Below are positions 8,081 to 16,716 of a stretch of 64,000 nucleotides of DNA, piece by piece. The stretch comes from Lactococcus sp. S-13. Lineage in GTDB: Bacteria > Bacillota > Bacilli > Lactobacillales > Streptococcaceae. The notes under the pieces are model-generated. The model saw only the letters and a program-made list of their open reading frames with translations. It had not been told where the DNA came from and did no database searches. Position 1 is the first letter of the stretch, and each line of letters begins with the position of its first letter. A program made the position numbers and the translations under genes. The stretch lies in the NCBI RefSeq assembly GCF_004210295.1, contig NZ_SDAK01000001.1:372001-436000 (forward strand). Direction: 5' to 3'.

Positions 8081-8488
8081 TCAATATTCCAATCGCGAAA
8101 CAGTGACATAATCTCCATTTTCCAAACCAACAATACGCTCTCCTGCAAGCAAGCGTTTTTTTATTGCTTTCTCATTTCCGTATTTGCGAATCATGTCTTC
8201 TTTTAATTCTGGACTCAATTGATTGGCTTTAGATAAGGTTTTTTGAAAACCAAATGTGCTGGTTAAGATTCCCACCTTATCTGCTTTTTTCATCCATTCC
8301 TCTTGTTCTTCTTTACCTTTACCAAACAGGATGACAAGCAGGCTCTCCATTTGAATCTCAACAAAAGTGCGAGCAGCATCTTGAGCTGCGGCTTCCAATG
8401 TGTTAAAGACAGAATCATCTCCGAGGTAGATTTCTGCATCTTGTGTGGCATTGCCTGCCACATATAAACTTATAAATTTTACGCCCAT
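8081..8488 (-). CDS. Hypothetical protein, 135 residues
   Basis: I do not recognise this protein. It begins MGVKFISLYVAGNATQDAEIYLGDD and is predicted to be soluble and mixed alpha/beta, with an acidic/basic helical middle (GKGKEEQEEWMKKADKV) and a C-terminal beta-rich end (GERIVGLENGDYVTVSRLEY). No signal peptide, membrane helix, cysteine or metal motif is evident. AAAGGAGAG precedes the ATG at good distance, so it is likely a real gene. It lies 32 bases downstream of a quinone-oxidoreductase-like gene in the same direction and may be co-transcribed with it. Confidence 0.7.
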   Translation of the reverse strand: MGVKFISLYVAGNATQDAEIYLGDDSVFNTLEAAAQDAARTFVEIQMESLLVILFGKGKEEQEEWMKKADKVGILTSTFGFQKTLSKANQLSPELKEDMIRKYGNEKAIKKRLLAGERIVGLENGDYVTVSRLEY

Positions 8489-8520
8489 TTTCTCTCCTTT
8501 TTATTCGTACTGATCGTATC

Positions 8521-9462
8521 TCAAGGTTTTAATAAAATTTTACCTACATTTTTTCCATTTTCCAAAAAATCATGAGCTGCTTTTCCTTCTGATAAAGCAA
8601 AAAGATGGGGTTCAGTAACTTTTATTTTTCCCTCTTTAAAATAAGTGAATAAACGATTCGAACGTACTTTTCGCTCTTCAAAGGAGCTTAAAAAGTCCCA
8701 TAAATCTCCTGTTAAAATACTCTTAGATTGGCTGAGGAGTTCAATAAAATCAATTGCTGGTGGTGTTCCAGCTGCCATTCCAAAAAAGATAACTTGTCCT
8801 TTATTTTTTATTAAATCAATTGAGGCTTTGAGGGTTGTCCCTACTCCATCATAGCAGCTGTCAAATTGGCCTTTATAATCAGGAATCCATTCAAGATGAC
8901 GACTTGACAGAACTTTCTTGGCACCAAAATCCAGCGCAACTTGAGCCTTATGTGCAGAGGAAGAACCCCATACCTCGACCCCATCTGCGATGAGCATTTG
9001 GGCTAATATTTGACCGACTCCTCCAGATATTCCTGTAACAAATGCTTTATCTTTGGGTTTGTTTTTTCCTAAGTCATGGACTAGAAAATCTGCGGTTAAT
9101 CCTTGTAGACCAATTGTGGCTGCCTCTTTTAAAGAAATTTCATCAGGTAGAAAAATAATCTTCTCTAAAGGAACAGCAACTTTTTCAGCATTAGCAAAAG
9201 GGACGTCAACAAATAAAACGGATTTTCCAATTAAATGTTTAGCTTCAGCATCAATAATGATGCCAGAGGCCTCGTATCCATTGATATATGGGCTGTTTGG
9301 CTCGATATGATAGCCACCGCGTCTGCGGTAAATATCTGCAAAATTTAAACCAATATATGCTGTTTGAACGAGAACCTCCTGATTATTTATCACAGGGTCA
9401 GGGAGTTCGCCGTATTTTAAGACATCACTTGAACCAAAGGTTTCAAAGTATAAAGCTTTCAT
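8521..9462 (-). CDS. Zinc-independent quinone oxidoreductase-like protein (MDR family)
   Basis: A 313-residue medium-chain reductase of the quinone oxidoreductase branch. The N-terminal GroES-like domain starts MKALYFETFGSSDVLKYGELPDP and contains GLNFADIYRRRGGY; the Rossmann domain has the nucleotide-binding motif TGISGGVGQILAQM. The catalytic zinc-ligand pattern of alcohol dehydrogenases (GHE with a nearby cysteine) is missing, as is normal for this branch. Expected to reduce quinones or enals with NADPH in the cytosol; the physiological substrate cannot be told. Start at the ATG at 9462 after GAGGAGAAAA. Confidence 0.88.
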   Translation of the reverse strand: MKALYFETFGSSDVLKYGELPDPVINNQEVLVQTAYIGLNFADIYRRRGGYHIEPNSPYINGYEASGIIIDAEAKHLIGKSVLFVDVPFANAEKVAVPLEKIIFLPDEISLKEAATIGLQGLTADFLVHDLGKNKPKDKAFVTGISGGVGQILAQMLIADGVEVWGSSSAHKAQVALDFGAKKVLSSRHLEWIPDYKGQFDSCYDGVGTTLKASIDLIKNKGQVIFFGMAAGTPPAIDFIELLSQSKSILTGDLWDFLSSFEERKVRSNRLFTYFKEGKIKVTEPHLFALSEGKAAHDFLENGKNVGKILLKP

Positions 9463-9511
9463 TTTTTCTCCTCTATTTCAATTAGAATTATACCATGCTC
9501 AAAAGAAAAAA

Positions 9512-9530
9512 CGGAATCTTTGGGATTCCG
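9512..9530 (-). terminator. Terminator after the TerC-like gene
   Basis: CGGAATC-CCAAA-GATTCCG followed by TTTTTT on the minus strand, eight bases after the stop codon. Confidence 0.85.
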
Positions 9531-9538
9531 CTTGCTTG

Positions 9539-10561
9539 TTATCTTTGTTTTCGGTTATAAAGAAGGCTTGAAATAAAAGAGAAAATGATGATCACTGCTC
9601 CCAAGAGTCCTGTGACTGCTTCGCCAATCTCCCATTTGATACTTGCTAAAATCAATAAAGCGAGGGTCAGAATTGCCCAATGCGCTCCGTGTTCAAGGTA
9701 AACAAGGTCGTTTAACGTTCCTTTTTTTACCAGATAAAGTGTTAAGCTGCGGACGAACATTGCACCAATAATCCCTAAACCCAATAAAATGATGATGGGA
9801 TCTGATGTAATTGCAAAAGCACCGATTACTCCGTCAAAACTAAAGGAGGCGTCAATCATTTCAAGGTATAAAAAGAGGGCAATTCCAGCTTTGCCAGTGA
9901 CTATCGCAAAGTTGGTGCTTGTCGCTGTTTTGGATTGGCTCATCATTTCGCCAAAGCCGTCAACAAGCATAAATGTCAAAATGCCCAAGCCGCCAGCAAA
10001 TAGCACTTGGTGGGCATTCTTAGCTAAAAATTCTGAACTAATCAAAAGAACAATAAGTGAGATAATCGCATTTGCGGACGGAAAATGTCCGAGTTTTTCA
10101 AGGAAGGCTTCAGGGAGCTTTAGCCAGATATACTCTTTGGCATCAAAGAAAAAGCCTAGAGCAAGCATCAAGAGGAACATTCCACCAAAGGCAGCAATCT
10201 GCGGGTGAGCTTGGTGCAAAATATAACCATAAGTTCCAGCCGTGTGTGGATTTCCTTTCTCCAAGGCGAGTCGTAAGGCACTGATTGGATCAAGATGCGC
10301 AGAAATGCCCACGATAAGTAAGGGAAAAATCAAGCGCATCCCGACAACAGCAATCAAAATACCGACGGTCAAAAATGCTTTTTGCCAAGCCGGACTCATC
10401 CGCTCAAGAATTCGCGCATTCACAATTGCGTTATCCATCGAGAGTGAAATTTCCAATATCGCAAGAATCAGGGTGATAAATACCCCATTCCAACCAGCGT
10501 AAATAAAGGCAATGATAAGCGCGATTAAGCTAACAATAAATGAGCCTCTAAAAATTTTCAT
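9539..10561 (-). CDS. TerC/DUF475 family integral membrane protein
   Basis: A polytopic membrane protein of about 340 residues with the DUF475 signatures LEISLSMDNAIVNA near the N-terminus and YLEMIDASFSFDGVIGAFAIT in the second half; these acidic in-membrane motifs mark the TerC/Alx superfamily, members of which affect manganese export or metal-ion balance. The substrate here is not shown by the sequence, and no manganese riboswitch is evident in the 73-base upstream gap. I start at the ATG at 10561; an in-frame TTG eight codons earlier lacks a ribosome-binding site. Confidence 0.85.
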   Translation of the reverse strand: MKIFRGSFIVSLIALIIAFIYAGWNGVFITLILAILEISLSMDNAIVNARILERMSPAWQKAFLTVGILIAVVGMRLIFPLLIVGISAHLDPISALRLALEKGNPHTAGTYGYILHQAHPQIAAFGGMFLLMLALGFFFDAKEYIWLKLPEAFLEKLGHFPSANAIISLIVLLISSEFLAKNAHQVLFAGGLGILTFMLVDGFGEMMSQSKTATSTNFAIVTGKAGIALFLYLEMIDASFSFDGVIGAFAITSDPIIILLGLGIIGAMFVRSLTLYLVKKGTLNDLVYLEHGAHWAILTLALLILASIKWEIGEAVTGLLGAVIIIFSFISSLLYNRKQR

Positions 10562-10634
10562 ATCTTTTTCTTTCTTTTTTGACAAATCGTTTTACACTTT
10601 TCAAACTGATGTAAAACGGGAGTATCATTTGTTT

Positions 10635-11264
10635 TTAGGGTTGATAATCGACTTCAACAAGTTGACTGACGCCTTTTTCGACAGCAATTTTGCCATTGAA
10701 AGTTTCCGTCAGTGCAGCTAAAAAAGCGTCAGCATTTTCTCTGTCGACAAAGCACTTTATTGTCACTGCTGACAGAAATTCACTCTCACTAATCATCAGG
10801 TTTTTGCTGACCAAAAAGCGTTGCAATTGATCATAAAGGCTATAATCGAGCGTCAGAATCATTTCATCTTGACTGACAAATTGAACCAACCCAACCGCTT
10901 CAATCGCATGATTCACACTGCCTGCGTAAGCGCGAATCAAGCCACCAGCCCCAAGTTTGATGCCCCCGAAATAACGGGTGACAACGGCACAGACATTGGT
11001 AACTTGCTTTTTTTTGAGCAGCTCAAGCATGGGAACACCTGCTGTTCCTGACGGTTCTCCGTCGTCACTTGTTCGCTGAATTTCCTGATGATCACCTAGG
11101 GTGTAGGCCGAACAATTATGATTGGCTTTAAAATGTTTTTTCTTGATTTGGGCAATAAATTCGCGAGCTTCTTCTTCACTTGCAATGCGTTTCAAATGGC
11201 AGATAAAACGCGACTTTTTGATTTCTTCTTCATTTATAAAATCTTTTTTTATCGTGAGGGTCAT
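10635..11264 (-). CDS. YigZ/IMPACT family protein
   Basis: A 209-residue member of the YigZ (YvyE) family with an N-terminal IMPACT-like domain (SRFICHLKRI, FKANHNCSAYTLG, QRTSDDGEPSGTAG, TRYFGGIKLGAGGLIRAY) and a C-terminal ferredoxin-like DUF1949 domain. Family members are soluble; eukaryotic IMPACT modulates translation control but the bacterial role is not settled. The gene is divergent from comFA, a conserved neighbourhood in streptococci and lactococci. Its 56-bp promoter region is shared with the competence gene. Confidence 0.92.
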   Translation of the reverse strand: MTLTIKKDFINEEEIKKSRFICHLKRIASEEEAREFIAQIKKKHFKANHNCSAYTLGDHQEIQRTSDDGEPSGTAGVPMLELLKKKQVTNVCAVVTRYFGGIKLGAGGLIRAYAGSVNHAIEAVGLVQFVSQDEMILTLDYSLYDQLQRFLVSKNLMISESEFLSAVTIKCFVDRENADAFLAALTETFNGKIAVEKGVSQLVEVDYQP

Positions 11265-11305
11265 GTAATTGATTGTAACAAATTTTGTTACAATTTAACA
11301 GTATT

Positions 11306-11313
11306 TTCGTATA
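11306..11313 (+). promoter_or_regulatory. Competence (sigma-X/ComX) box of comFA
   Basis: TTCGTATA fits the streptococcal/lactococcal cin-box TNCGNATA used as the -10 element by ComX. It ends 7 bases before the comFA ATG, so transcription would start at or one base before the start codon. Confidence 0.65.
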
Positions 11314-11320
11314 GTTAGGT

Positions 11321-12625
11321 ATGGACACAAATTTAGAACAATTTTCCGGACGTTTATTATTAAAAAAGGATTTAAAAGTCCAAAATGATTCCGTCAGCAA
11401 TTTCTCTGAGCTAGACATTTTTACTGACGAAATTCATAAAATTTCAGGAATGCTTTCCGTCAGTGCAAGTAAGATTTTGTGCTGTCGCTGTGGCACTATT
11501 CATCAAAAAAAAGCCGTCCAATTACCTATTGGTAGCTTTTACTGTCCCGCTTGTCTGAATCTCGGACGAGTGCGTTCGGATGAATTTTTATATCATTTTC
11601 CGCAAAAAAAGTTTCCGGCACGCTCCTATCTGATGTGGACGGGAACTCTGACCCAGCACCAAGCCCTGCTTTCCCAGCAGCTCGTTCAGCAATTAAAGAG
11701 CCCAAGTCGTACTCTGCTTGAAGCCGTCACTGGTGCAGGAAAAACGGAAATTATTTATGCTGCTATTGATGCTGTTTTGCAAAAAGGTGGGGCTGTGGGA
11801 CTTGCTAGCCCACGCATTGACGTCTGCTTGGAACTTCACAAACGCTTATCTCGAGACTTCTCTTGCACCATTCCGCTTTTGTATGCAGGAGGTGGGGCCT
11901 ACTTTTCTAGTCCCCTTGTAATCACTAGTAGCCACCAACTTTTACGTTTCAAAGAAGCGTTTGATCTTTTAATTATTGACGAAGTGGATGCTTTTCCTTT
12001 GGTAGACAATGAAATGCTGTATTTTGCTGTCAAAAATGCCTGTAAACCTCAGAGCAACCTCCTGTATTTGACAGCAACATCAACCGATAAACTAGATCAA
12101 CAGGTCAAAAAAGGACAATTAACCAGACTAACTTTAGCTCATCGTTTTCATGGAAACCCTCTAGTGGTTCCTCAACTTTTTTGGCAGTCAAAATGGAAAA
12201 AAGAATTCCTTAAACAACGAAAAACAGGCTTTCCACTCTTAATTTTCGTCCCTGAAATTGAGTTTGGAAAACAATTTTTAATCAAGCTACAAAAGCAATT
12301 TCCTGATGAAAAGATGGCTTTCGTAGCTTCAACAAGCAAAGACCGTGTGCAGTTGGTTGAAGCCTTCCGTCAAGGCGCACTCCATCTTTTAGTCTCCACC
12401 TCAATTTTAGAAAGAGGCGTGACTTTTCCTTGCGTCGATGTCTTTATTATCGATGCAAGTCACCCTAATTTCACCAAATCAGCACTTGTTCAAATGGCTG
12501 GGCGAGTTGGACGTTCCCCTAAGCGCCCAGCAGGGCGAGTCGCTTTTTTCCATACAGGCAAAAGTCGTGCGATGGTAAAAGCTATTCATGAAATTAAGAA
12601 AATGAATAAAAAAGGAGGCTTCTAA
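11321..12625 (+). CDS. comFA: Competence protein ComFA, DNA translocation helicase
   Basis: ComFA is the membrane-associated ATPase that helps pull single-stranded DNA through ComEC during transformation. The 434-residue product shows a zinc finger (CCRCG... FYCPAC, about residues 54-80), Walker A GAGKTE, Walker B IIDEVDAF, TATS motif III and the motif VI region QMAGRVGRS, in the order of superfamily 2 helicases. The N-terminal GRLLLKKDL corresponds to GRLFTENEL in pneumococcal ComFA, supporting the ATG at 11321 despite the lack of an upstream leader. Codons 24-50 are built from copies of the dispersed CGTCAG repeat. comFC follows without a gap. The genes look intact, so natural competence is conceivable. 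Confidence 0.95.
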   Translation: MDTNLEQFSGRLLLKKDLKVQNDSVSNFSELDIFTDEIHKISGMLSVSASKILCCRCGTIHQKKAVQLPIGSFYCPACLNLGRVRSDEFLYHFPQKKFPARSYLMWTGTLTQHQALLSQQLVQQLKSPSRTLLEAVTGAGKTEIIYAAIDAVLQKGGAVGLASPRIDVCLELHKRLSRDFSCTIPLLYAGGGAYFSSPLVITSSHQLLRFKEAFDLLIIDEVDAFPLVDNEMLYFAVKNACKPQSNLLYLTATSTDKLDQQVKKGQLTRLTLAHRFHGNPLVVPQLFWQSKWKKEFLKQRKTGFPLLIFVPEIEFGKQFLIKLQKQFPDEKMAFVASTSKDRVQLVEAFRQGALHLLVSTSILERGVTFPCVDVFIIDASHPNFTKSALVQMAGRVGRSPKRPAGRVAFFHTGKSRAMVKAIHEIKKMNKKGGF

Positions 12626-13276
12626 ATGGGAAGTTGTTTACTTTGTAATCAAGAAATTCCTCAAAAACTTACTTTTTCAGCCCTTTTTTTACTCAAAACC
12701 CCAGAAAACTTACTTTGTGAAAAGTGTCAAAGCACATTTGAAAAAATTCCTGAACAGCATTGTCCACGTTGCTACAAATCAGATGTTTCGGGGCTTTGTA
12801 CGGATTGTAAAAATTGGGAAAAACTTGGAATTTTTGTGAATCACCGTGCTATTTTCCGCTACAATGCTGCCATGAAAGCTTATTTTGCCCGCTATAAATT
12901 CCTCGGTGACTATCGATTAGGTCAAGTTTTCGCCCCTTATTTCGCAAAATTAGCTGGCAATGCTGTTTTAGTGCCGTTACCCTTGTCCCCAGAAAGCTTG
13001 AAAGAGCGCGGATTCAATCAAGTTTCTGCCTTTTTAGAGCAAACAAAATTTCAAGAGCTTCTGACTAAATCAACCAGTCCTCGTCAATCAAGTCTTGACC
13101 GACACGCACGACTTGCCAGCAAAAATACCTTTAGCATTAAGCCAGAGGTCCACTTACCTCCTAAAATCCTCTTAATTGATGATATTTACACCACAGGAAG
13201 AACCTTACAGCACGCGGTAGAAACATTAAAAACAGCAAGTGTCACCGAAATTAGTACCTTTTCACTTTGCCGTTAA
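12626..13276 (+). CDS. comFC: Competence protein ComFC, phosphoribosyltransferase-like
   Basis: The 216-residue product has N-terminal zinc-binding cysteines (CLLCNQ, CEKC, CPRCYKSD, CTDC) followed by a phosphoribosyltransferase domain with the PRPP loop LLIDDIYTTGRTL near the C-terminus. ComFC works with ComFA in DNA uptake in the cytosol. The ATG directly abuts the comFA stop and the ribosome-binding site AAAGGAGG lies in the comFA end. The stop overlaps by four bases the converging ABC permease gene. Confidence 0.93.
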   Translation: MGSCLLCNQEIPQKLTFSALFLLKTPENLLCEKCQSTFEKIPEQHCPRCYKSDVSGLCTDCKNWEKLGIFVNHRAIFRYNAAMKAYFARYKFLGDYRLGQVFAPYFAKLAGNAVLVPLPLSPESLKERGFNQVSAFLEQTKFQELLTKSTSPRQSSLDRHARLASKNTFSIKPEVHLPPKILLIDDIYTTGRTLQHAVETLKTASVTEISTFSLCR

Positions 13277-14058
13277 GAACCCGCTGATTCGTACGCAGAA
13301 ATTCCTTTTTTCCAAATCCATAAGGCAATCGCTAGAAAAACAAGAGAAATAAGCACCGTTCCGCCGATATTCAAGAAAAAATTCCGACCTGTCAGCAAAA
13401 AATTAGCTGGATAATAAGCCGTAAAAGCAAAGGGAACAAGGAAACTTACAAAAAATCGAATAGGAAAATTATAAATAGTCACTGGATATTTTGAAAAACC
13501 GTTGATTTGGTAGAAAACGTACAAAAGACTCCCTGATTGCTTCATCCAAAAAGCTAAACTGGACAAGGCAATTTTTATCGCCGTATAAATCACTGTGGCA
13601 AAAGGAAGACTGATAATGAAAGCAAAAGCTTTAAGTGGCGTCCAATCCACGGCACTCCAGCTACTTATCATTAACAAAATTCCGATGAGTATTTCACCAA
13701 AACCATCGATTTGAAAAGTTTCTAACGCGCAATAAATTAAGGGATTGATCGGACGAGTCATGTATTTATCAAACTCCCCTTTACGTACCAAACGTTGGCC
13801 AACCGCCCAGAGATTATCTGTCAACACATGGTCAATGCCTTTGGGAAGCGAACCATAGCCATAGATAAACATAATTTCTGGCAAAGTCCAGCCTCGTAGA
13901 CTAGGGATTTGTGTAAAAATAATGCCAATCAAAAGAATATTGAGCCCTTGGGTTAACAAAACGCCAATCATGCCAATGAGGAAATCTCCTTTATATTCCA
14001 TGAGTTGCTTTAAATATTGGGCGGCAAAAATTCGTTCTAATCTTAGTATTTTTCTCAT
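13273..14058 (-). CDS. ABC-2 type exporter permease (DUF990/COG3694-like)
   Basis: Third gene of an ABC exporter operon. The 261-residue protein has six predicted membrane helices and the family features YKGDFLIGMIG, FIYGYGSLPKGIDH and RPINPLIYCALE. Together with the adjacent permease and the ATPase it makes a heteromeric ABC-2 exporter of the COG4586/4587/3694 type; substrates of these systems are poorly known (some export drugs or herbicides). It starts just after the preceding permease gene. The 3' end overlaps comFC tail to tail by four bases, so no room for a separate terminator exists. Confidence 0.85.
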   Translation of the reverse strand: MRKILRLERIFAAQYLKQLMEYKGDFLIGMIGVLLTQGLNILLIGIIFTQIPSLRGWTLPEIMFIYGYGSLPKGIDHVLTDNLWAVGQRLVRKGEFDKYMTRPINPLIYCALETFQIDGFGEILIGILLMISSWSAVDWTPLKAFAFIISLPFATVIYTAIKIALSSLAFWMKQSGSLLYVFYQINGFSKYPVTIYNFPIRFFVSFLVPFAFTAYYPANFLLTGRNFFLNIGGTVLISLVFLAIALWIWKKGISAYESAGS

Positions 14059-14059
14059 T

Positions 14060-14878
14060 TTATCCTCCTTGCACGCTCAATCGACTAATCGTATAATGCC
14101 AAATGAGCTTGGATAGCCCCATAAAAATCAAAAGCCAAACTACTTGAATCGCAAAGGCTAAAATCATTTGATTCAGGCTTTCTTTTCCCAAATAAAGCAT
14201 CACAGGAGTGTAGATTAGACTTGAAAAGGGGAGAAAACTCAACAGGCGCTCAATAGCAGGCGGGAAAAAAGCCAGTGGGATTAGTGAACCTGACAAAAAA
14301 CTGACAATAGCTGCTTTCAAAGTATTTGCTCCCCAAAGATTTTTAAAAATAAAGGCCATGAAACCAAAACAAATGTTGAAGTAAAAATTGAGAAAATAAG
14401 CCAAGATAGAGCTCAACAAAAAAAGAGAAAAATTGATAAAATTAAAAGCAACCAGCTGAGGGTTTAGAAATTGATACACTAAAATTCCACCAAAAATAGG
14501 CAGACTAAGCATTCCAAGCGCGATAAATTTTCCGCCTAACTCATTGAACAAAAAAGTCGCATTAAAGTTGACTGGTTTTAAAAGGCGCATAGCGACCGAC
14601 CCATCTTTGACTTCATCACCAAGCGCCCAAGCACCATCCGAATGAGAGAGTTGTGCAGTAAAAAAACTCAAAAAGACATAGAGGGTCATTTCTTGAACAG
14701 TAAATCCATTCAAATTACGATGCGGTGAACTCAGAAAAACAGCTTGCCAGAGGAAAAAAGTGACAATTGCTCCCAAAATATCGCCCAAGCGATAAATCAA
14801 AAAATCAACACGATAGGCCATCATCCCTTGCGCCCCTGCACGTACAAAGGGCTTGTATTTAGATAGCGTTGAAAACAT
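14060..14878 (-). CDS. ABC-2 type exporter permease (COG4587-like)
   Basis: Second gene of the ABC exporter operon, about 272 residues, with six predicted helices and family segments MMAYRVDFLIYRLGDI, SDGAWALGDEVKDGSVAMRLLKPVN and NLWGANTLKAAIVSFLSG. The ATG at 14878 is chosen because AAAGGAAAG precedes it; the longer open frame overlaps the ATPase gene and its extra 28 residues are highly charged and unlike a permease N-terminus. It would form the heteromeric channel with the next gene. Confidence 0.85.
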   Translation of the reverse strand: MFSTLSKYKPFVRAGAQGMMAYRVDFLIYRLGDILGAIVTFFLWQAVFLSSPHRNLNGFTVQEMTLYVFLSFFTAQLSHSDGAWALGDEVKDGSVAMRLLKPVNFNATFLFNELGGKFIALGMLSLPIFGGILVYQFLNPQLVAFNFINFSLFLLSSILAYFLNFYFNICFGFMAFIFKNLWGANTLKAAIVSFLSGSLIPLAFFPPAIERLLSFLPFSSLIYTPVMLYLGKESLNQMILAFAIQVVWLLIFMGLSKLIWHYTISRLSVQGG

Positions 14879-14921
14879 TAGCTTTCCTTTCTTCTCCCAC
14901 TTTTTGAGAGATGTGATTGGT

Positions 14922-15905
14922 TCAGATTTCTTTACGGAAAAAGCGACGGATGATTTCTTCAATATCGGCGTCTTTGACCGAAATATCTTGAATTGGCGCT
15001 TGATTCATGGTGTGCTGCAAAAGTGCTGGAACACTGTATTTGGTAGCGTCAAAGCGAATTCTGAGTGCCAAGCCATTTTTCTCAATTTCTAAGTCAGGAA
15101 ATTTGGAAAAATCCACTTCCATAGCTCTCGATAGAACAAAATTAAGTTCGTGAATTTTACCAAATTCTTGTTTGAGCGCTTGAACGCTCCCATCAAAAAT
15201 TTTTTCGCCCTTGTCAATCATATAGATTCGTTTGCACAAAAGTTCAATATCTGATAAATCATGTGTTGTCAAAATAATCGTTGTTTCTTCTTCTTGGTTA
15301 ATCTGTGTAATTGCCTTGCGAATGTTGTCTTTAACCGCAACGTCAAGCCCGATTGTAGGTTCGTCCAAAAAGAGTACTTTCGGACTATGCAAAAGACTTG
15401 CTGCAATATCAGCACGCATCCGTTGCCCAAGAGACAAGGTACGAACAGGGTCTTTGATAAAATCTTGCAGCTCCAAGACTTCGTTGAGAAAATCCATTCG
15501 CTTTTGAAATTGTTTTTCTGGGACATCATAGATTTCTTTGAGCACACTGTAAGTTTCTTGAAGGGCTAAATCCCACCAGAGTTGAGTGCGCTGACCAAAA
15601 ACAACACCAATTTCTTTAACGTATTCGGTGCGATTTTCTTGAGGAATTTTGCCATTAATGCGGCAAGTCCCCGAAGTTGGTGTAAGGATTCCTGTTAACA
15701 TCTTAATTGTGGTGGATTTTCCTGCACCATTTGCTCCTATAAAGCCCATAATTTCACCTTTTGGAACTTCAAAACTCAAATCTTTCACCGCTTCAAAAAC
15801 TTCATATTCGGGCTTGAAAAGGGATTTGACAGAACCGACTAATCCCGCTTGTTTAATTGTTTTTTTAAAATTTTTTTGGAGGTGTTCAACACTTATCATT
15901 TCCAT
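14922..15905 (-). CDS. ABC exporter ATPase (COG4586-like)
   Basis: First gene of the ABC-2 exporter operon. The ATPase of about 327 residues contains Walker A GANGAGKST, Q-loop FGQRTQLWWDLA, signature LSLGQRMRADIA, Walker B VLFLDEPTIGLD and the H-loop TTHDLSD. The family-specific N-terminal extension (LQKNFKKTIKQAGLVGSVKSLFKPEYE) is typical of COG4586. Several ATGs lie close together after AAGGAG; 15905 has the best spacing (6 bases), 15908 is the alternative. A strong double palindrome covers the promoter, but no regulator gene lies beside it. Confidence 0.88.
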   Translation of the reverse strand: MEMISVEHLQKNFKKTIKQAGLVGSVKSLFKPEYEVFEAVKDLSFEVPKGEIMGFIGANGAGKSTTIKMLTGILTPTSGTCRINGKIPQENRTEYVKEIGVVFGQRTQLWWDLALQETYSVLKEIYDVPEKQFQKRMDFLNEVLELQDFIKDPVRTLSLGQRMRADIAASLLHSPKVLFLDEPTIGLDVAVKDNIRKAITQINQEEETTIILTTHDLSDIELLCKRIYMIDKGEKIFDGSVQALKQEFGKIHELNFVLSRAMEVDFSKFPDLEIEKNGLALRIRFDATKYSVPALLQHTMNQAPIQDISVKDADIEEIIRRFFRKEI

Positions 15906-15923
15906 CATTTGCTCCTTAAGATC

Positions 15924-15986
15924 GGTTTTGACAATTATGTCAAAACCTGACATACGTAGTATATCAGGTTTTGTAACCGCAATCAA
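15924..15986 (-). promoter_or_regulatory. Promoter and two overlapping palindromic operators of the ABC exporter operon
   Basis: Minus-strand promoter: TTGATT (15981-15986), 17-bp spacer, TATACT (15958-15963). Inverted repeat 1: CAAAACCTGA-N13-TCAGGTTTTG (15941-15973) spans the -10 box. Inverted repeat 2: GGTTTTGACA-N4-TGTCAAAACC (15924-15947) lies just downstream and shares the central CAAAACC arm. A repressor binding either site would block initiation. Confidence 0.75.
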
Positions 15987-16021
15987 ATTATTTTAAGATC
16001 AATTAAAGTTATTTAGATTTA

Positions 16022-16078
16022 CGTCAGCATTTTCTCTAATTAACTTGATTCGCACGTGATTTCGTCAGTATTTTCTCT
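16022..16078. repeat. Two copies of the dispersed 16-bp repeat, 41 bp apart
   Basis: CGTCAGCATTTTCTCT at 16022 and CGTCAGTATTTTCTCT at 16063 on the plus strand, between the nucleotidyltransferase stop and the ABC operon promoter. Confidence 0.85.
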
Positions 16079-16085
16079 AACAAAT

Positions 16086-16110
16086 AAAAAAACAGCCTCT
16101 TAATGACTGC
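16086..16110 (-). terminator. Terminator of the phoH-to-nucleotidyltransferase gene series
   Basis: On the minus strand CAGTC-N7-GGCTG followed by TTTTTTT, overlapping the stop codon region of the nucleotidyltransferase gene. Confidence 0.65.
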
Positions 16111-16705
16111 TTCTTTCACACTGATTTTCTTGCATTTTCAAGCAATATTGCCAATCGAGCACCCGTAAATCATTAAATCGTGCTTGCCATTTGGCAACCT
16201 TAGCCTCATAAAGTGCTTGATGATTGTCCATCTGAAGAATTGGGCGGATGGTTTTAGTAAAAATATCTTTCAGTCCATAAGGGGCAAAAAGTTTGATTTC
16301 CTTAGAATTTCCGGTAATTCCAACCGCATGAACTGTTGCTATCCAACGTTCTATTGCATTTTCGCTATCTTGGTAAGGGACTTTTGAGCCGCCATGCCAA
16401 AGGTGCATGAAAGCTTCGTTGTGGACATCAAAAAGATAAGGAAATTTTTCTGACAAATTTTTTTCCAGTAATTTATCCTTGTTTTTGGCCGCTTCCAAAC
16501 TCATTTCGGCATCAAAATAAATCAAATCAATATCGTGAACTCCCGTCATCGCTGGTTTTTCATCCATGATATTCCAAACCGTCTGAAAAATACAACCCGC
16601 CGCAAGATACCAATTTTTGAGTTGAAGTTGAGCAACGCTGTCTAAAATTTGCATCAATTCTTGATTTTCTTTGAGCAAAGCAATGAATTTCTCCTCATTT
16701 TTCAT
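16100..16705 (-). CDS. Nucleotidyltransferase family protein (COG3575/DUF925-like)
   Basis: A 201-residue soluble protein resembling the COG3575 nucleotidyltransferases: GCIFQTVWN near residue 37 and the metal-binding-type motif VHDIDLIYFD near residue 56, followed by FPYLFDVHNEAFMHLWHG and YGLKDIFTKTIRP. The acidic pair in HDIDLIYFD is the likely metal site. Substrate unknown. Last gene of a co-directional series with dgkA, ybeY, a Nudix gene and phoH; its ATG is 11 bases after the dgkA stop. Confidence 0.8.
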   Translation of the reverse strand: MKNEEKFIALLKENQELMQILDSVAQLQLKNWYLAAGCIFQTVWNIMDEKPAMTGVHDIDLIYFDAEMSLEAAKNKDKLLEKNLSEKFPYLFDVHNEAFMHLWHGGSKVPYQDSENAIERWIATVHAVGITGNSKEIKLFAPYGLKDIFTKTIRPILQMDNHQALYEAKVAKWQARFNDLRVLDWQYCLKMQENQCERSSH

Positions 16706-16716
16706 CTTTTTGCCCT

